Made by a program: the position numbers and the translations under genes. A stretch of DNA of 64,000 nt from JALYOC01 sp036675345 (GTDB lineage Bacteria; Myxococcota; Myxococcia; Myxococcales; Myxococcaceae): contig JAKFFE010000032.1 of the NCBI GenBank assembly GCA_036675345.1, forward strand, positions 62,001-126,000, given 5' to 3'. This document shows, in pieces, positions 7,967 to 16,658 of the stretch (position 1 is its first letter; each line of letters begins with the position of its first letter). The notes beneath the pieces were generated by a model, which saw only the letters and a program-made list of their open reading frames with translations, ran no database searches and was not told where the DNA came from.

Positions 7967-9123
7967 GTCCCGGCCCCGCAGAACTGCGGTTCGGTGCGGT
8001 GGCGCTGGAGGGTGGACGGGGCGCCGGTGGGGTAGAGCACGCCACAGTCCATCAGCCGCTGCATCGAGCGGCACGCCGCCAGCTCTCCCATCGCCGCGCT
8101 GCGCAGCGCGTGCCCCAGGGAGCGCGCCGCCTTGAGCCGGGAATAGAGGTACAGATCATCCGCGGTCAGCTGGGGCGGAGCGGGGCGGGGGAGGGGTTCA
8201 AACACCAGCCGCCCCTCCATCCCCAGCAGCCGATCCCGCAGGGCGAAGGTCAGGTGCTCTTCGGCCTCTCGGTACAGATGGTGGGCCTCCGGCACCGGCG
8301 CCCGCTCCAGGGCCTGGGCGGAGATCGCGGCGGCGCGCTCGAACTCCTCGGCGTGGAAGGCGTCGCGGGCCAGCGCCACCAGTTGCTCCAATTCCAGCAG
8401 TCCGCCAATCGGCGCGCCCTGGGTGACCCGGGGAGAGAGCACCCCGCGGCGGTACATCTGCAGAAGGCGCCGGGAGGTGAACACCGGGCCTTCGCGGGTG
8501 GAGGCCAAAAGCTCGCCCAAAGAGGCGCCGCCCTCCGCCAGGGTCATCAGCAGCTCCTCGGCCTCGGTGCCCCACTCCACCGCGCACTCCCGGTAGACCT
8601 CGAAGCGGGCGCCATCGTCGGGGAAGATTTCCTGGAAGGCCTTCCACTCCCGCAGCCGGGCCATCGCGTCCCGGTGCAGCGGCCCGGCCTTGAGCTTCAG
8701 GCCCACTCCCCGCAGCCCTTCGCTGGGCTGGGGGTTGAAGGAGAGCTCTCCCGACTCCCAGCTGTAACAGTCGAACAGGGCCTCGCGCGCCTTGTGCTCC
8801 AGCGCGTCGATCAGCCGGCTGCGATCCACGAACCCGCGCTCCACCAGCAGCTCTCCGTAGGGCTTCTTGGAGGCATGGGCGGCCTCGAAGGTGGAGGCGG
8901 CCACCTGGGCCTCGAGGATCTTCAGATCCACCAGCACCTGGGCCAGGTGCTCGGTGGGCTCGTTGCTGGAGGCGAACACCAGGCAGCCGTCCCGGAAGTG
9001 GAACTCGCGGTGGAGCGCGCCGCGGTCCAGACAGAGGCTTCCTTCCAGAACGCGGCCTTCCAGCAGCGCGGGCATCAGGAACGAGAGTCGGTGATGCGCC
9101 AGGCTGCCGCGGAAAAACTCCAT
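7963..9123 (-). CDS. DUF4388/PATAN domain protein
   Basis: This is a 386-residue soluble protein. The first 110 residues look like a PATAN (DUF4388) domain: it begins MEFFRGSLAHHRLSFLMPAL and carries GALHREFHFRDGCLVFASSN. A helical region continues the family pattern (GELLVERGFVDRSRLIDALEHKAREALFD, near 115), and the C-terminal half is helix-rich, possibly TPR-like. PATAN proteins in deltaproteobacteria usually work in two-component or motility signalling. The role here is not visible. The ATG at 9123 was chosen because it fits the domain start; an upstream extension is low-complexity. Confidence 0.65.
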   Translation of the reverse strand: MEFFRGSLAHHRLSFLMPALLEGRVLEGSLCLDRGALHREFHFRDGCLVFASSNEPTEHLAQVLVDLKILEAQVAASTFEAAHASKKPYGELLVERGFVDRSRLIDALEHKAREALFDCYSWESGELSFNPQPSEGLRGVGLKLKAGPLHRDAMARLREWKAFQEIFPDDGARFEVYRECAVEWGTEAEELLMTLAEGGASLGELLASTREGPVFTSRRLLQMYRRGVLSPRVTQGAPIGGLLELEQLVALARDAFHAEEFERAAAISAQALERAPVPEAHHLYREAEEHLTFALRDRLLGMEGRLVFEPLPRPAPPQLTADDLYLYSRLKAARSLGHALRSAAMGELAACRSMQRLMDCGVLYPTGAPSTLQRHRTEPQFCGAGT

Positions 9124-9344
9124 GCACTGCCCTCCAGCGATGCCCCCGGGAGGCAGAAGGTTAGCGAGCAAGCGGAGTAGGTCGCAAGGGCCCGGAATCA
9201 CTGACGTTTCATTCGCTGGCGGAGGAACTTTCCACCGCGATCCCCGGACCCGGAGTGGACGGGGAGGGGATTTGTCAACCAACCCGCGAGGTTGCCGGAA
9301 GGAGCGGAGGTGGGTGGGACCGCGCTATGTTCCCCGGCCACACC

Positions 9345-10361
9345 ATGCGGATTCTGTCTGGCATCCAGTCCTCGGGCCGGCTTCACATCGGCAACTACTT
9401 CGGCGCCATCCAGCAGTTCATCGAGCTGCAGCATCAGGCCGAGGCGCTGTACTTCATCGCCAACCTCCACGCGCTGACCACGGTCCGCAATCCGGTGCTG
9501 TTCCGGGAGCTGGAGCGGGACGCGGCAGTGGCCTACCTCTCGCTGGGGCTGGATCCGGGGAAGGCGACCCTGTTCCTGCAAAGCGACGTCCCGGAGATCC
9601 TCGAGCTGTACTGGATCCTGGGCACGGTGGTCCCGTTCGCGAACCTGGAGCGGGCGCACAGCTACAAGGAGAAGACCGACAAGGGGATCTCCCCGGACTT
9701 CGGGCTGTTCGCCTACCCGGTGCTGATGGCCGCGGACATCCTGCTCTACGGGACCGACGTGGTGCCGGTGGGCAAGGACCAGATCCAGCACGTGGAGTTC
9801 GCGCGCGACTGGGCCACCAAGTTCAACGTCACCTACGTGCCCGGCTACGACCCCCAGGATCCGGAGGGCAAGGAGGGGCACCCGCCTGGGATCCTGAAGC
9901 TGCCCGCGTTCCGGGTGCAGGAGTCCACCGCCAAGGTGCCGGGGGTGGATGGACAGAAGATGTCCAAGAGCTACGGGAACACCATCGATCTCTTCGCGGA
10001 CGACAAGGAGACCAAGAAGAAGATCATGGGGATCAAGACCGACTCCACCCCGGTGGAGGCGCCCAAGCCGGTGGGAGAGGACGTGCCGCTGCACCAGCTG
10101 CTCAAGCTGCTGGCGCCCGCCGAGGAGTTCGCCGCCCTGGATCAGCAGTGGCGGGCGGGCGGGCAGGGGTACGGGGAGTTCAAGAAGAAGCTGCTGGAGT
10201 TCTTCCACGCCAAGTTCGATCCGGCCCGGGCCCGGCGGCTGGAGCTGCTCAAGGATCCGGGCGAGGTGGACCGGGTGCTGGCGGACGGGGCCCGCCGCGC
10301 CCGGGAGTACGCCGCGCCGATCATCGCCGGGGTCCGCAAGGCGGTCGGCCTCCGGGGGTGA
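9345..10361 (+). CDS. trpS: Tryptophanyl-tRNA synthetase
   Basis: This is a 338-residue class Ic aminoacyl-tRNA synthetase, normal length for bacterial TrpRS. The HIGH-type motif GRLHIGNY is at 11-18 and KMSKS at 205-209. Also seen are GTDVVPVGKDQIQHVEFAR and the C-terminal anticodon-binding helices. It charges tRNA-Trp with tryptophan in the cytoplasm. The ATG at 9345 (MRILSGIQSSG) is the standard family start; an ATG at 9327 adds six residues and is the alternative. It is divergent from the PATAN gene, and the small lipobox gene follows after 101 bp. Confidence 0.95.
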   Translation: MRILSGIQSSGRLHIGNYFGAIQQFIELQHQAEALYFIANLHALTTVRNPVLFRELERDAAVAYLSLGLDPGKATLFLQSDVPEILELYWILGTVVPFANLERAHSYKEKTDKGISPDFGLFAYPVLMAADILLYGTDVVPVGKDQIQHVEFARDWATKFNVTYVPGYDPQDPEGKEGHPPGILKLPAFRVQESTAKVPGVDGQKMSKSYGNTIDLFADDKETKKKIMGIKTDSTPVEAPKPVGEDVPLHQLLKLLAPAEEFAALDQQWRAGGQGYGEFKKKLLEFFHAKFDPARARRLELLKDPGEVDRVLADGARRAREYAAPIIAGVRKAVGLRG

Positions 10362-10462
10362 GCTCTGGCCGGGATGTCGCGTTTTGCGCAGCCCGGTCCC
10401 GCGAGTCCCCGTCGTTTCAATCACTTGGGCTTGGCACATCCGGTGCTGAGCGCTGCGCCGAA

Positions 10463-10720
10463 ATGGCAACTCTCCAGACCTGTCCCCGCTGTGAAGGCTT
10501 CCTTCCCTCCACCGGCGTCTGCCCGAACTGTGGCGCCCGTCCCGCTCGGGCGTTCTCCGGTGTGCTGGCCGTCGCCGGCGCTGCGGTCTCGGCGCTCACC
10601 TTGATGGCCTGCTACGGCGCGCCGCCTTGCGACTACGGCGCGGACGGCGGGTCGGATCCCAACTCCTGTTACGACCCCATCGTCGAGGACGCGGGCGTCG
10701 ATGGCGGCCAGCAGCCGTAG
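10463..10720 (+). CDS. Small zinc-ribbon/lipobox protein, likely partner of the radical SAM enzyme
   Basis: This is an 85-residue protein. CPRC (7-10) and CPNC (20-23) form a zinc ribbon. A hydrophobic segment (about 31-49) ends in LMAC with Cys50, a lipobox-like site. The mature part reads CYGAPPCDYG and then a DAG-type acidic tail with further Cys at 56 and 69. Its 3' end overlaps the radical SAM gene by 20 bp. From memory, Bacteroidetes rSAM/lipoprotein systems have a short lipoprotein with a similar C-YG-P motif just after the lipobox. Modification by the neighbouring enzyme is inference. A zinc ribbon before a lipobox is unusual. Confidence 0.65.
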   Translation: MATLQTCPRCEGFLPSTGVCPNCGARPARAFSGVLAVAGAAVSALTLMACYGAPPCDYGADGGSDPNSCYDPIVEDAGVDGGQQP

Positions 10721-11963
10721 CGGCATCGTGGCGCTGCGTCGCATCGATGTCGGCTCGCAGGACTTCCACCCCGCCTACGTGGTGTGGGAGCTGACCCTGC
10801 GCTGCGACCAGCGCTGTACGCACTGTGGATCGCGCGCCGACGTCGAGCGCCCCGACGAGCTGACCACCCGCGAGGCGCTGGAAATCGTCGAGCAGCTGCG
10901 CGCGATGGGGACCCGCGAGGTGGTCCTGATCGGCGGTGAGGCGTACCTGCATCCGGGGTTCCTGGAGATCGTCTCGGCGCTGCGGGACGCGGGCATCCGC
11001 CCCTCGATGACCACCGGCGGCCGGGGCATCACCCGGAAGCTGGCCTGGAAGATGGGCGAGGCGGGACTGCACTCGGTCTCGGTGAGCATCGACGGCCTCG
11101 AGGCCACGCATGACCTGATGCGGGCCACGCCCGGCGGTCATCGCTCGGCGGTCGAGGCCCTGGGGCACCTGCGCGCCGCCGGACTGCGCACCGCCTCCAA
11201 CCTGAACCTCAACCGGCTGAACCGGGACGACCTCGAGCCGCTGTACGAGCAGCTCAAGGCCCTCGGCGTCCGGGCATGGCAGATCCAGATCACCGCGCCG
11301 CTGGGGCGCGCCGCGGATCGACCGGCGATGCTGCTGCAGCCCTTCGACCTGGTGACGCTGGTTCCCAGGGTCGCCGCGCTCAAGCAGCGCGCCTTCGAGG
11401 AGGCCCGGATGGTGGTGATGCCGGGGAACAACCTCGGCTATTTCGGACCGGAGGAGGCGCTGTTGCGATCGTTGCCGGACGCCCCCGGAGATCACTGGCG
11501 GGGATGTCAGGCGGGTCGGTACGTGATGGGGATCGAGTCCGACGGCGCGGTGAAGGGCTGCCCGTCGCTCCAGACGGCGCACTACGTCGGCGGCAACGCG
11601 CGCCAGTCGACCCTGGAGGAGGTCTGGTCTCAATCGCCCCAGCTGGCGTTCACCCGCCAGCGCACCGTGGACGACCTGTGGGGCTTTTGCCGTCAGTGCC
11701 CGTTTGCAGAAACCTGCCTCGGCGGATGCACCTTCACCGCCCACGCGGTGCTCGGACGGCCGGGGAACAATCCGTACTGCCACTACCGTGCGAGGACGCT
11801 CGCCGCCCGCGGGGTGCGGGAACGACTGGTCCCGATCGCCGCCGCCCCGGGAAAGCCGTTCGACTCAGGGCTGTTCGAACTCCAGCAAGAGCCGATCGAT
11901 GCGCCCGACCCCTTGCCGGCCTTGCCGCGCCAGCTGGTCCGCCGGACCAACGTCCCGCGCTGA
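10701..11963 (+). CDS. Radical SAM/SPASM domain peptide- or protein-modifying enzyme
   Basis: This is a 420-residue enzyme. The radical SAM cluster Cys35-x3-Cys39-x2-Cys42 (CDQRCTHC) is followed by the GGE motif (78-80) and a TIM-barrel-like domain to about 230. A complete SPASM domain holds seven cysteines: Cys269, Cys287, Cys330, Cys333, Cys339, Cys343 and Cys360, in the canonical C-x12-G-x4-C ... CxxC-x5-C-x3-C ... C order. Such enzymes use S-adenosylmethionine radicals and auxiliary Fe-S clusters to modify ribosomal peptides or proteins. The ATG at 10701 lies inside the small lipobox gene, which implies translational coupling. The substrate is probably that small protein. Confidence 0.88.
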   Translation: MAASSRSGIVALRRIDVGSQDFHPAYVVWELTLRCDQRCTHCGSRADVERPDELTTREALEIVEQLRAMGTREVVLIGGEAYLHPGFLEIVSALRDAGIRPSMTTGGRGITRKLAWKMGEAGLHSVSVSIDGLEATHDLMRATPGGHRSAVEALGHLRAAGLRTASNLNLNRLNRDDLEPLYEQLKALGVRAWQIQITAPLGRAADRPAMLLQPFDLVTLVPRVAALKQRAFEEARMVVMPGNNLGYFGPEEALLRSLPDAPGDHWRGCQAGRYVMGIESDGAVKGCPSLQTAHYVGGNARQSTLEEVWSQSPQLAFTRQRTVDDLWGFCRQCPFAETCLGGCTFTAHAVLGRPGNNPYCHYRARTLAARGVRERLVPIAAAPGKPFDSGLFELQQEPIDAPDPLPALPRQLVRRTNVPR

Positions 11964-12102
11964 CGCCGGCGGCTTCCGGTGGGAGAGGACCTGCCCTTGA
12001 GCCGACCCTTGGCAGTAGCCTTCATCCGACCTCCTGCGTCCAGGGTGGGAACCTCTGGCGTCCACCGCTGTCCGAGCGGGGCACCCTGGAGAACCCTTGG
12101 AT

Positions 12103-13575
12103 ATGCCGCCGACCCTCTCTCGACGTGACCTACTGGCTGCCTCCACTGCACTGGGGTTGTCTGCCTGTGCCGGATGGCCGGGCCGAGGACCGGGCGCCAC
12201 GACCAGGTCGGTGATCGTGCTGGGGGGCGGTCTGGCCGGCCTCGCCTCGGCGTGGGAGCTGGTGAAGCGCGGCTACGAGGTCCGGGTGCTCGAGGCCAAC
12301 ACCCAGGTGGGCGGCCGGATCCGCACCGTCCGGGCGCCCTTTCCGGAAGGTTTGTACGTGGAGGCCGGGGCCACCCACGTGGTGGGCGATCCCGACCTGC
12401 GCTCGCTGCTCTCGGAATTGAAGGTCGAGCTGGCGCGGCCCGCTCGCTCCCGGTGGCCCCAGCGGGTGGGGTTCAAGCGTGGAGTGCGCACCGTGGTCAG
12501 CTCCGAGGAGTACCGGGGGGAGGAGGGCCCGCCGCTGAGGGAGGACGAGGCCGCGCTGGAGTTCGGCGAACTGCTGGCGAGGTACTTCGGTTCGGCGCAG
12601 GAACATGATCCCCGAACCGCGGACTGGGCCCAGGGCGGGCTGGCCGCGCTGGACCGGATCTCCGCCGAACAGCTCCTGGTCGACCGAGGGGCCTCGGAGG
12701 GGTTCCGGCACCTGGCCGAGACGTCGTTTTGTCCCAGCGGAAGCCTGAAGACGATGTCCGGCCTGGGGCTGATCAGGGAGGCGCTCAACTTCCAGCTGGA
12801 GATTGGATGGGCGGACACCACCCGGATCGTCGGCGGGGCGGACACCTTCCCCCAGGCCCTGGCGCAGCGACTGGGAGCGCGGGTGCTCCTCGGGGCCCAG
12901 GCCCTCCGGGTCGAACAGCGGGAGTCGGAAGTGACGGTGACGTTCAGGCGCCAGGGGGAGACGCAGCAGCTCTCGGCGCGGCAGGTGATCTGCGCGCTGC
13001 CGGGAACGGTGGTGGAGGGACTGCAGCTGGCGCCGGCCCTGCCGCCCGACCAACTCCGTGCCTTCTCCGATTTGAACATCGCCTCGGTGACCCACGTGTA
13101 CGCCGCCACCCGGACCCGGTTCTGGAACGCGCGCGGCGAGAGCGGAAACGCAGAGACCGATCTCCCGATCGGGATGATCCGCGACGAGTCGGCGCTGCAG
13201 AAGTCCACCGCCGGGATCCTGGGCGCGCACCCCGATGGGCCCCAAAGCCGGCGGCTGGCCGCACTGCCGGAGGCCGACCGACAGCGCGAGGTGCTGGAGG
13301 CGATGGAGCGCGTGCACCCCGGCCTCCGGGAGGAGTTGTTGGCGGTCCACTCGGTCTGCTGGGACACCGACCCGTTGATCCGGGGCGCCTTCACCTGGCC
13401 CGGGCTGGAACAGCTGACGAAGCAGGACCCGCTCCTTCGCCAGGCGCACGGCGCGGTGCACTTCGCCGGCGACTACAACTCGCACCGACCCGGGTTCATG
13501 CACGGCGCGCTGGCGTCCGCGCGGAGGGCGGTGGCGGAGGTGGTGGCCCGGGAGACCTCGGTGACGGCGGGATAG
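12103..13575 (+). CDS. Exported FAD-dependent amine oxidase (monoamine oxidase-like)
   Basis: This is a 490-residue flavoenzyme. The N-terminus has a twin-arginine motif (SRRDLL, residues 6-11) and an LSAC lipobox-like site at Cys22, so it is probably Tat-exported and perhaps lipidated. The dinucleotide fold VIVLGGGLAGLASAWEL with the following GGRI (QVGGRIRT) binds FAD. The C-terminal FAD contact reads GAVHFAGDYNSHRPGFMHGAL. The substrate amine is unknown. It lies 139 bp after the radical SAM gene on the same strand; whether they work together is not shown. TTG at 12097 is an alternative start. Confidence 0.85.
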   Translation: MPPTLSRRDLLAASTALGLSACAGWPGRGPGATTRSVIVLGGGLAGLASAWELVKRGYEVRVLEANTQVGGRIRTVRAPFPEGLYVEAGATHVVGDPDLRSLLSELKVELARPARSRWPQRVGFKRGVRTVVSSEEYRGEEGPPLREDEAALEFGELLARYFGSAQEHDPRTADWAQGGLAALDRISAEQLLVDRGASEGFRHLAETSFCPSGSLKTMSGLGLIREALNFQLEIGWADTTRIVGGADTFPQALAQRLGARVLLGAQALRVEQRESEVTVTFRRQGETQQLSARQVICALPGTVVEGLQLAPALPPDQLRAFSDLNIASVTHVYAATRTRFWNARGESGNAETDLPIGMIRDESALQKSTAGILGAHPDGPQSRRLAALPEADRQREVLEAMERVHPGLREELLAVHSVCWDTDPLIRGAFTWPGLEQLTKQDPLLRQAHGAVHFAGDYNSHRPGFMHGALASARRAVAEVVARETSVTAG

Positions 13576-13647
13576 TCGCCGCCGGTCGAACGTCCAGAAG
13601 CTGGGGCCGGAGATCGGGTCTCGCCTGGTCCGCCGACCGTCCCTGGA

Positions 13648-14601
13648 CTACCGCCGCTTCGGGGGCTTCTTTCGCTCCTCCAGAGCGGCGAACAGCTCCA
13701 CCAGGAAGTCGATGAAGGCCCGCACCTTCGGGATGGCGGCCTTCTGCCGTGCAAACAGGGCCTGGATCACCCTCGGTTCGGGTTCGTGTTCCTCCAACAG
13801 CACCACCAGGTTCCCGCGCGCGAGCTCCTCCAGGATGTGGAACTCGAACGTCTGCGCGATGCCGAGCCCGGCGAGCGCGGCGCGGGCCAGCAGATTGCCC
13901 GACCCGGCAAAGAACCTGCCGGTGGGCGAGAAGGTGAGCTCCGCGCCGTTCTCCTGAAGACGCCAGGGCAACGGCCCGCTGGTCGCGAGGTAGGAGAGAC
14001 AGGAATGCTCGCGCAGGTCGGCCAGCGTTTGCGGACGTCCGTGCTGGGAGAGGTAGGCCGGTGAGGCCACCAGCACCGATCGGGCCGGACCCAGCCGCCG
14101 GGCGGCAAGCTCCGAGTCGCGCGCGGGCGCCAGCCGGACCACCACATCAATCCCTTCGAACGTGGGGTCGATCAGGGCGTCGCGAACGGTGACGTCGAGC
14201 GCCACCTCCGGATACTTCTTCAGGAACTCGGGGATCGCCGGACCGATGATGTAGTCGGCGAGCACGATCGGAAGCTCCACCCGCAGCCTCCCCTGGGGGG
14301 TATGCCCGGACCGGGCCACGGAGGCATTGGCGGCCTCCAGCTCCGCCAGGATCCGCGTGCAGCGCTCGAAGTAGTCGGCGCCCTCCGCGGTGAGACTGAG
14401 GCTCCGGGACGTCCGGTTGAGCAGGCGCGCTCCCAGCCGTTCCTCCAGCCGGGAGAGGATCCGGCTCACCCCGGAGGGGGTCAGTCGGAGGCGCTGCGCG
14501 GCCTTGGTGAAGCTGCCGAACTCCACCGTACGGACGAAGACCTCGATGTCGGCGAATGGGTCCAGGGGGTGGAGTCTCCCGTGCGGATCGAGGGAGCGCA
14601 A
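13648..14601 (-). CDS. LysR family transcriptional regulator
   Basis: This is a 317-residue LTTR. The N-terminal winged helix-turn-helix (about 15-75) contains FTKAAQRLRLTPSGVSRILSRLEERLG. The effector domain runs from about 100 to 300. It belongs to the CrgA/DsdC-like branch by its RLL(N/S)RTSRSLSLTAEG segment. The only usable start is TTG at 14601, or an alternative codon slightly downstream, so the first dozen residues are uncertain. It follows the metallo-hydrolase gene on the same strand by 84 bp and may regulate it. Confidence 0.88.
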   Translation of the reverse strand: MRSLDPHGRLHPLDPFADIEVFVRTVEFGSFTKAAQRLRLTPSGVSRILSRLEERLGARLLNRTSRSLSLTAEGADYFERCTRILAELEAANASVARSGHTPQGRLRVELPIVLADYIIGPAIPEFLKKYPEVALDVTVRDALIDPTFEGIDVVVRLAPARDSELAARRLGPARSVLVASPAYLSQHGRPQTLADLREHSCLSYLATSGPLPWRLQENGAELTFSPTGRFFAGSGNLLARAALAGLGIAQTFEFHILEELARGNLVVLLEEHEPEPRVIQALFARQKAAIPKVRAFIDFLVELFAALEERKKPPKRR

Positions 14602-14685
14602 CGCTTCACTGCCGGCTCAGGTCGCGGCGAACGATCAAAGAGCGGAGCCTCCCGCCACGTCGACGGGAGGCCCTCGCAGGTGGGA

Positions 14686-15543
14686 CTACTTCTTCGCAGG
14701 AACGGAGGACTTGGCGCTGAAGTCGAGGATGATCGGCAGCTCCAGCGCGCCATACTTCTGCAGGATCGTGCGCTTCACCGCCCCCGGGTCGCCGTTCGAG
14801 CTGGCCAGCGCGGCCTCGAAATCCCGGATGTACGCCGCGGTGTCCGAGAGCGCCCGGGTGCCAGCGACGTCCGCGGTCGCCGACCGGTGGCCGGGGATCA
14901 CGGTGGTGGCGCCGCGCTTCTCCAACTCCTCGGTGTTCTTGATCCACTGCGCACGGCGTCCGGCAGTCAGCCCCACCAGGTACGGGTGGACCTGGGCGTA
15001 GGCCGCGTCACCGGCGATCAGGGTACGGGTGGACGGAATCCACACCGCGGTGCCGGCCTCACTCTCGCCGCCGTTGATCGCGATCAGCTCCAGCTGCTCC
15101 CCCTCCAGAGTGAGGGAATTGGTGGTCAGGGAGGAGGGGATGATCGGCTTTGCGGTCAGGTTCGCACCGTACATCGGCTTCCACTGAGCCAGACTCTGAG
15201 GCGCGTAGGCCTTGAGCTCCTTGAGGACGGCGGGCGTGGCGACGAGCTTCGCCTTCGGGAAGGCGGCGCGGATCACCTCCAGCCCAAAGTAGTGGTCGGG
15301 GTGACCATGGGTGACCAGGACCGTGGTCAGCGTCTTTCCGGACTCCAGGACCTTGGCCACCAGCCGGTGGGCGTCGGACAAGGTGAACTGGGCGTCGACC
15401 AGGATCGCCTCCTTTTCGCCGGTGATCAGCGTGGAGGTGACCAGGAACCCGCCAGGGCTGGCGGTGAAGACCTCGGTCTTGAGGGGGGCTGCCGAGGCGG
15501 CGGTGGCAACGGCAACGAGCAATGCAGGCAGGGCGAATTTCAT
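14686..15543 (-). CDS. Secreted metallo-beta-lactamase-fold hydrolase
   Basis: This is a 285-residue protein. A Sec signal peptide (MKFALPALLVAVATAASA) is cleaved near residue 18. The MBL fold carries the zinc motif HGHPDH (near residue 79), a later GD in LIAGDAAYA, and a PGHRS histidine. It resembles periplasmic MBL hydrolases induced beside LysR regulators (vmh family, quinone- or thioester-type substrates); the substrate is unknown. The start at 15543 was chosen for the signal peptide, as the upstream frame is Arg-rich. It is probably cotranscribed with the LysR gene downstream. Confidence 0.85.
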   Translation of the reverse strand: MKFALPALLVAVATAASAAPLKTEVFTASPGGFLVTSTLITGEKEAILVDAQFTLSDAHRLVAKVLESGKTLTTVLVTHGHPDHYFGLEVIRAAFPKAKLVATPAVLKELKAYAPQSLAQWKPMYGANLTAKPIIPSSLTTNSLTLEGEQLELIAINGGESEAGTAVWIPSTRTLIAGDAAYAQVHPYLVGLTAGRRAQWIKNTEELEKRGATTVIPGHRSATADVAGTRALSDTAAYIRDFEAALASSNGDPGAVKRTILQKYGALELPIILDFSAKSSVPAKK

Positions 15544-15942
15544 GGGGTATCTCCGAAAGCGCGCTGAGCAAAAGGGCCAGCGACGTCGCAAAGATGCGCC
15601 CCAAGCCCTCACCGATAAACGGGTCCGCGGTCACAGCATCGTTGACGCCCGGTCATCGTCGGAACTTGAGCCCGGGCCAGGATGTTGGGGGCCCTGGTCC
15701 ATTCCGCGGACCACGCCCACGAACTTCATGGACCCGCCGGATCGCCAGCAGCGTGCCCGCTTGCCAACGCAACCAGTCACGCCTGCAGGCAGATCCCGGA
15801 GCATGGGAGGGCAAAACTGGGCCGTTTCAGGGCGACCTTCCCCCTCTGGCCCGACGTCGGATAACAGGCGTTATGTAAACTGAGCGGACCACTCCGTGAC
15901 CCGCCCTGCCCGCATCGAGCGCCACCCGCGACCAGGGGAATC
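15544..15942. other. 399-bp gene-free region upstream of the metallo-hydrolase
   Basis: I see no convincing gene here. Two adjacent dyads stand out: the 10-bp palindrome CCGACGTCGG at 15851-15860 and ATAAC-N4-GTTAT at 15861-15874, in an AT-richer patch. They lie just past the 3' end of the DUF308 gene and about 310 bp ahead of the metallo-hydrolase start, so an operator or promoter for the hydrolase/LysR pair is possible. Confidence 0.4.
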
Positions 15943-16515
15943 TCAGTGCAATGCGGGTGTGGGGCGTGCTCCCCGCCGGAGGCCGGAGCCTGCTGTGGTC
16001 ACGCCGCGCAGCAACAGTTCCAGGCCCACCAGGGTGCCGATGATCGGAACGGTGGCCCACGGGAAGCGCGCGACCACCAGACTGCCTAGGACCAGCGACA
16101 CCGTTCCCGCTGCCAGGTGCCACCCCCAGCCGGGATAGCGCTCCAGGACCGCGGAGCCGGCTTGAAACAGCCCCCCCACGATGAAGTACCCCGCGACCAG
16201 GAAGGTCGTCGCCCCCAGCTCCACTGCCGGCTGGCGAACCAGCAGCAGCCCCATCAGCACGGAGAACGTGCCGCTGAGCACGAAAACCGCCCAGTTGGCC
16301 TCTCCGTGCAGGATCACGCCGTGCAGTAGCTCGAGCCCTCCCGCCGCCACGAGGATCACACCCAGCGCCAGCACCGTCATGCCGCCGGACAGAAACGGCG
16401 CTGCGAGCGCATAGATGCCGAGCAGGACCAGTCCCGCGCCAATGAGGAACGTCTCCGGGCGCCCACGCTCTCCGAGCGCCCAGAACCGGGCCATCGTCAT
16501 GCCTCGATCCGCCAT
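15943..16515 (-). CDS. DUF308/HdeD-like membrane protein
   Basis: This is a 190-residue protein with six predicted membrane segments arranged as three helical pairs, the HdeD/DUF308 pattern. Visible helices include FLIGAGLVLLGIYALAAPF, LALGVILVAAGGLELL and VLSGTFSVLMGLLLVRQP. HdeD in enterobacteria is tied to acid resistance; most DUF308 proteins have no known role. An alternative ATG lies six residues downstream. Confidence 0.8.
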   Translation of the reverse strand: MADRGMTMARFWALGERGRPETFLIGAGLVLLGIYALAAPFLSGGMTVLALGVILVAAGGLELLHGVILHGEANWAVFVLSGTFSVLMGLLLVRQPAVELGATTFLVAGYFIVGGLFQAGSAVLERYPGWGWHLAAGTVSLVLGSLVVARFPWATVPIIGTLVGLELLLRGVTTAGSGLRRGARPTPALH

Positions 16516-16658
16516 CGCGTGCCCTCCTCTCCTCGAATCATGCGGAGGTTGGCCGAATGCGACATTGAACCTGGGCGCGGGGACGGCCGGGCAATCACGC
16601 GACCGCTCTCCAATGCGTGAACCGAACTGGGCCAGGGCCCCGCCGCTCGCCCGGTGCG

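Noticed and set aside
10432..10446. TGGCAC-N5-GTGC resembling a sigma-54 promoter before the small lipobox gene.
   Set aside because: One core base is off and the predicted start would leave only about 6 bp before the ATG, with no room for a ribosome site.
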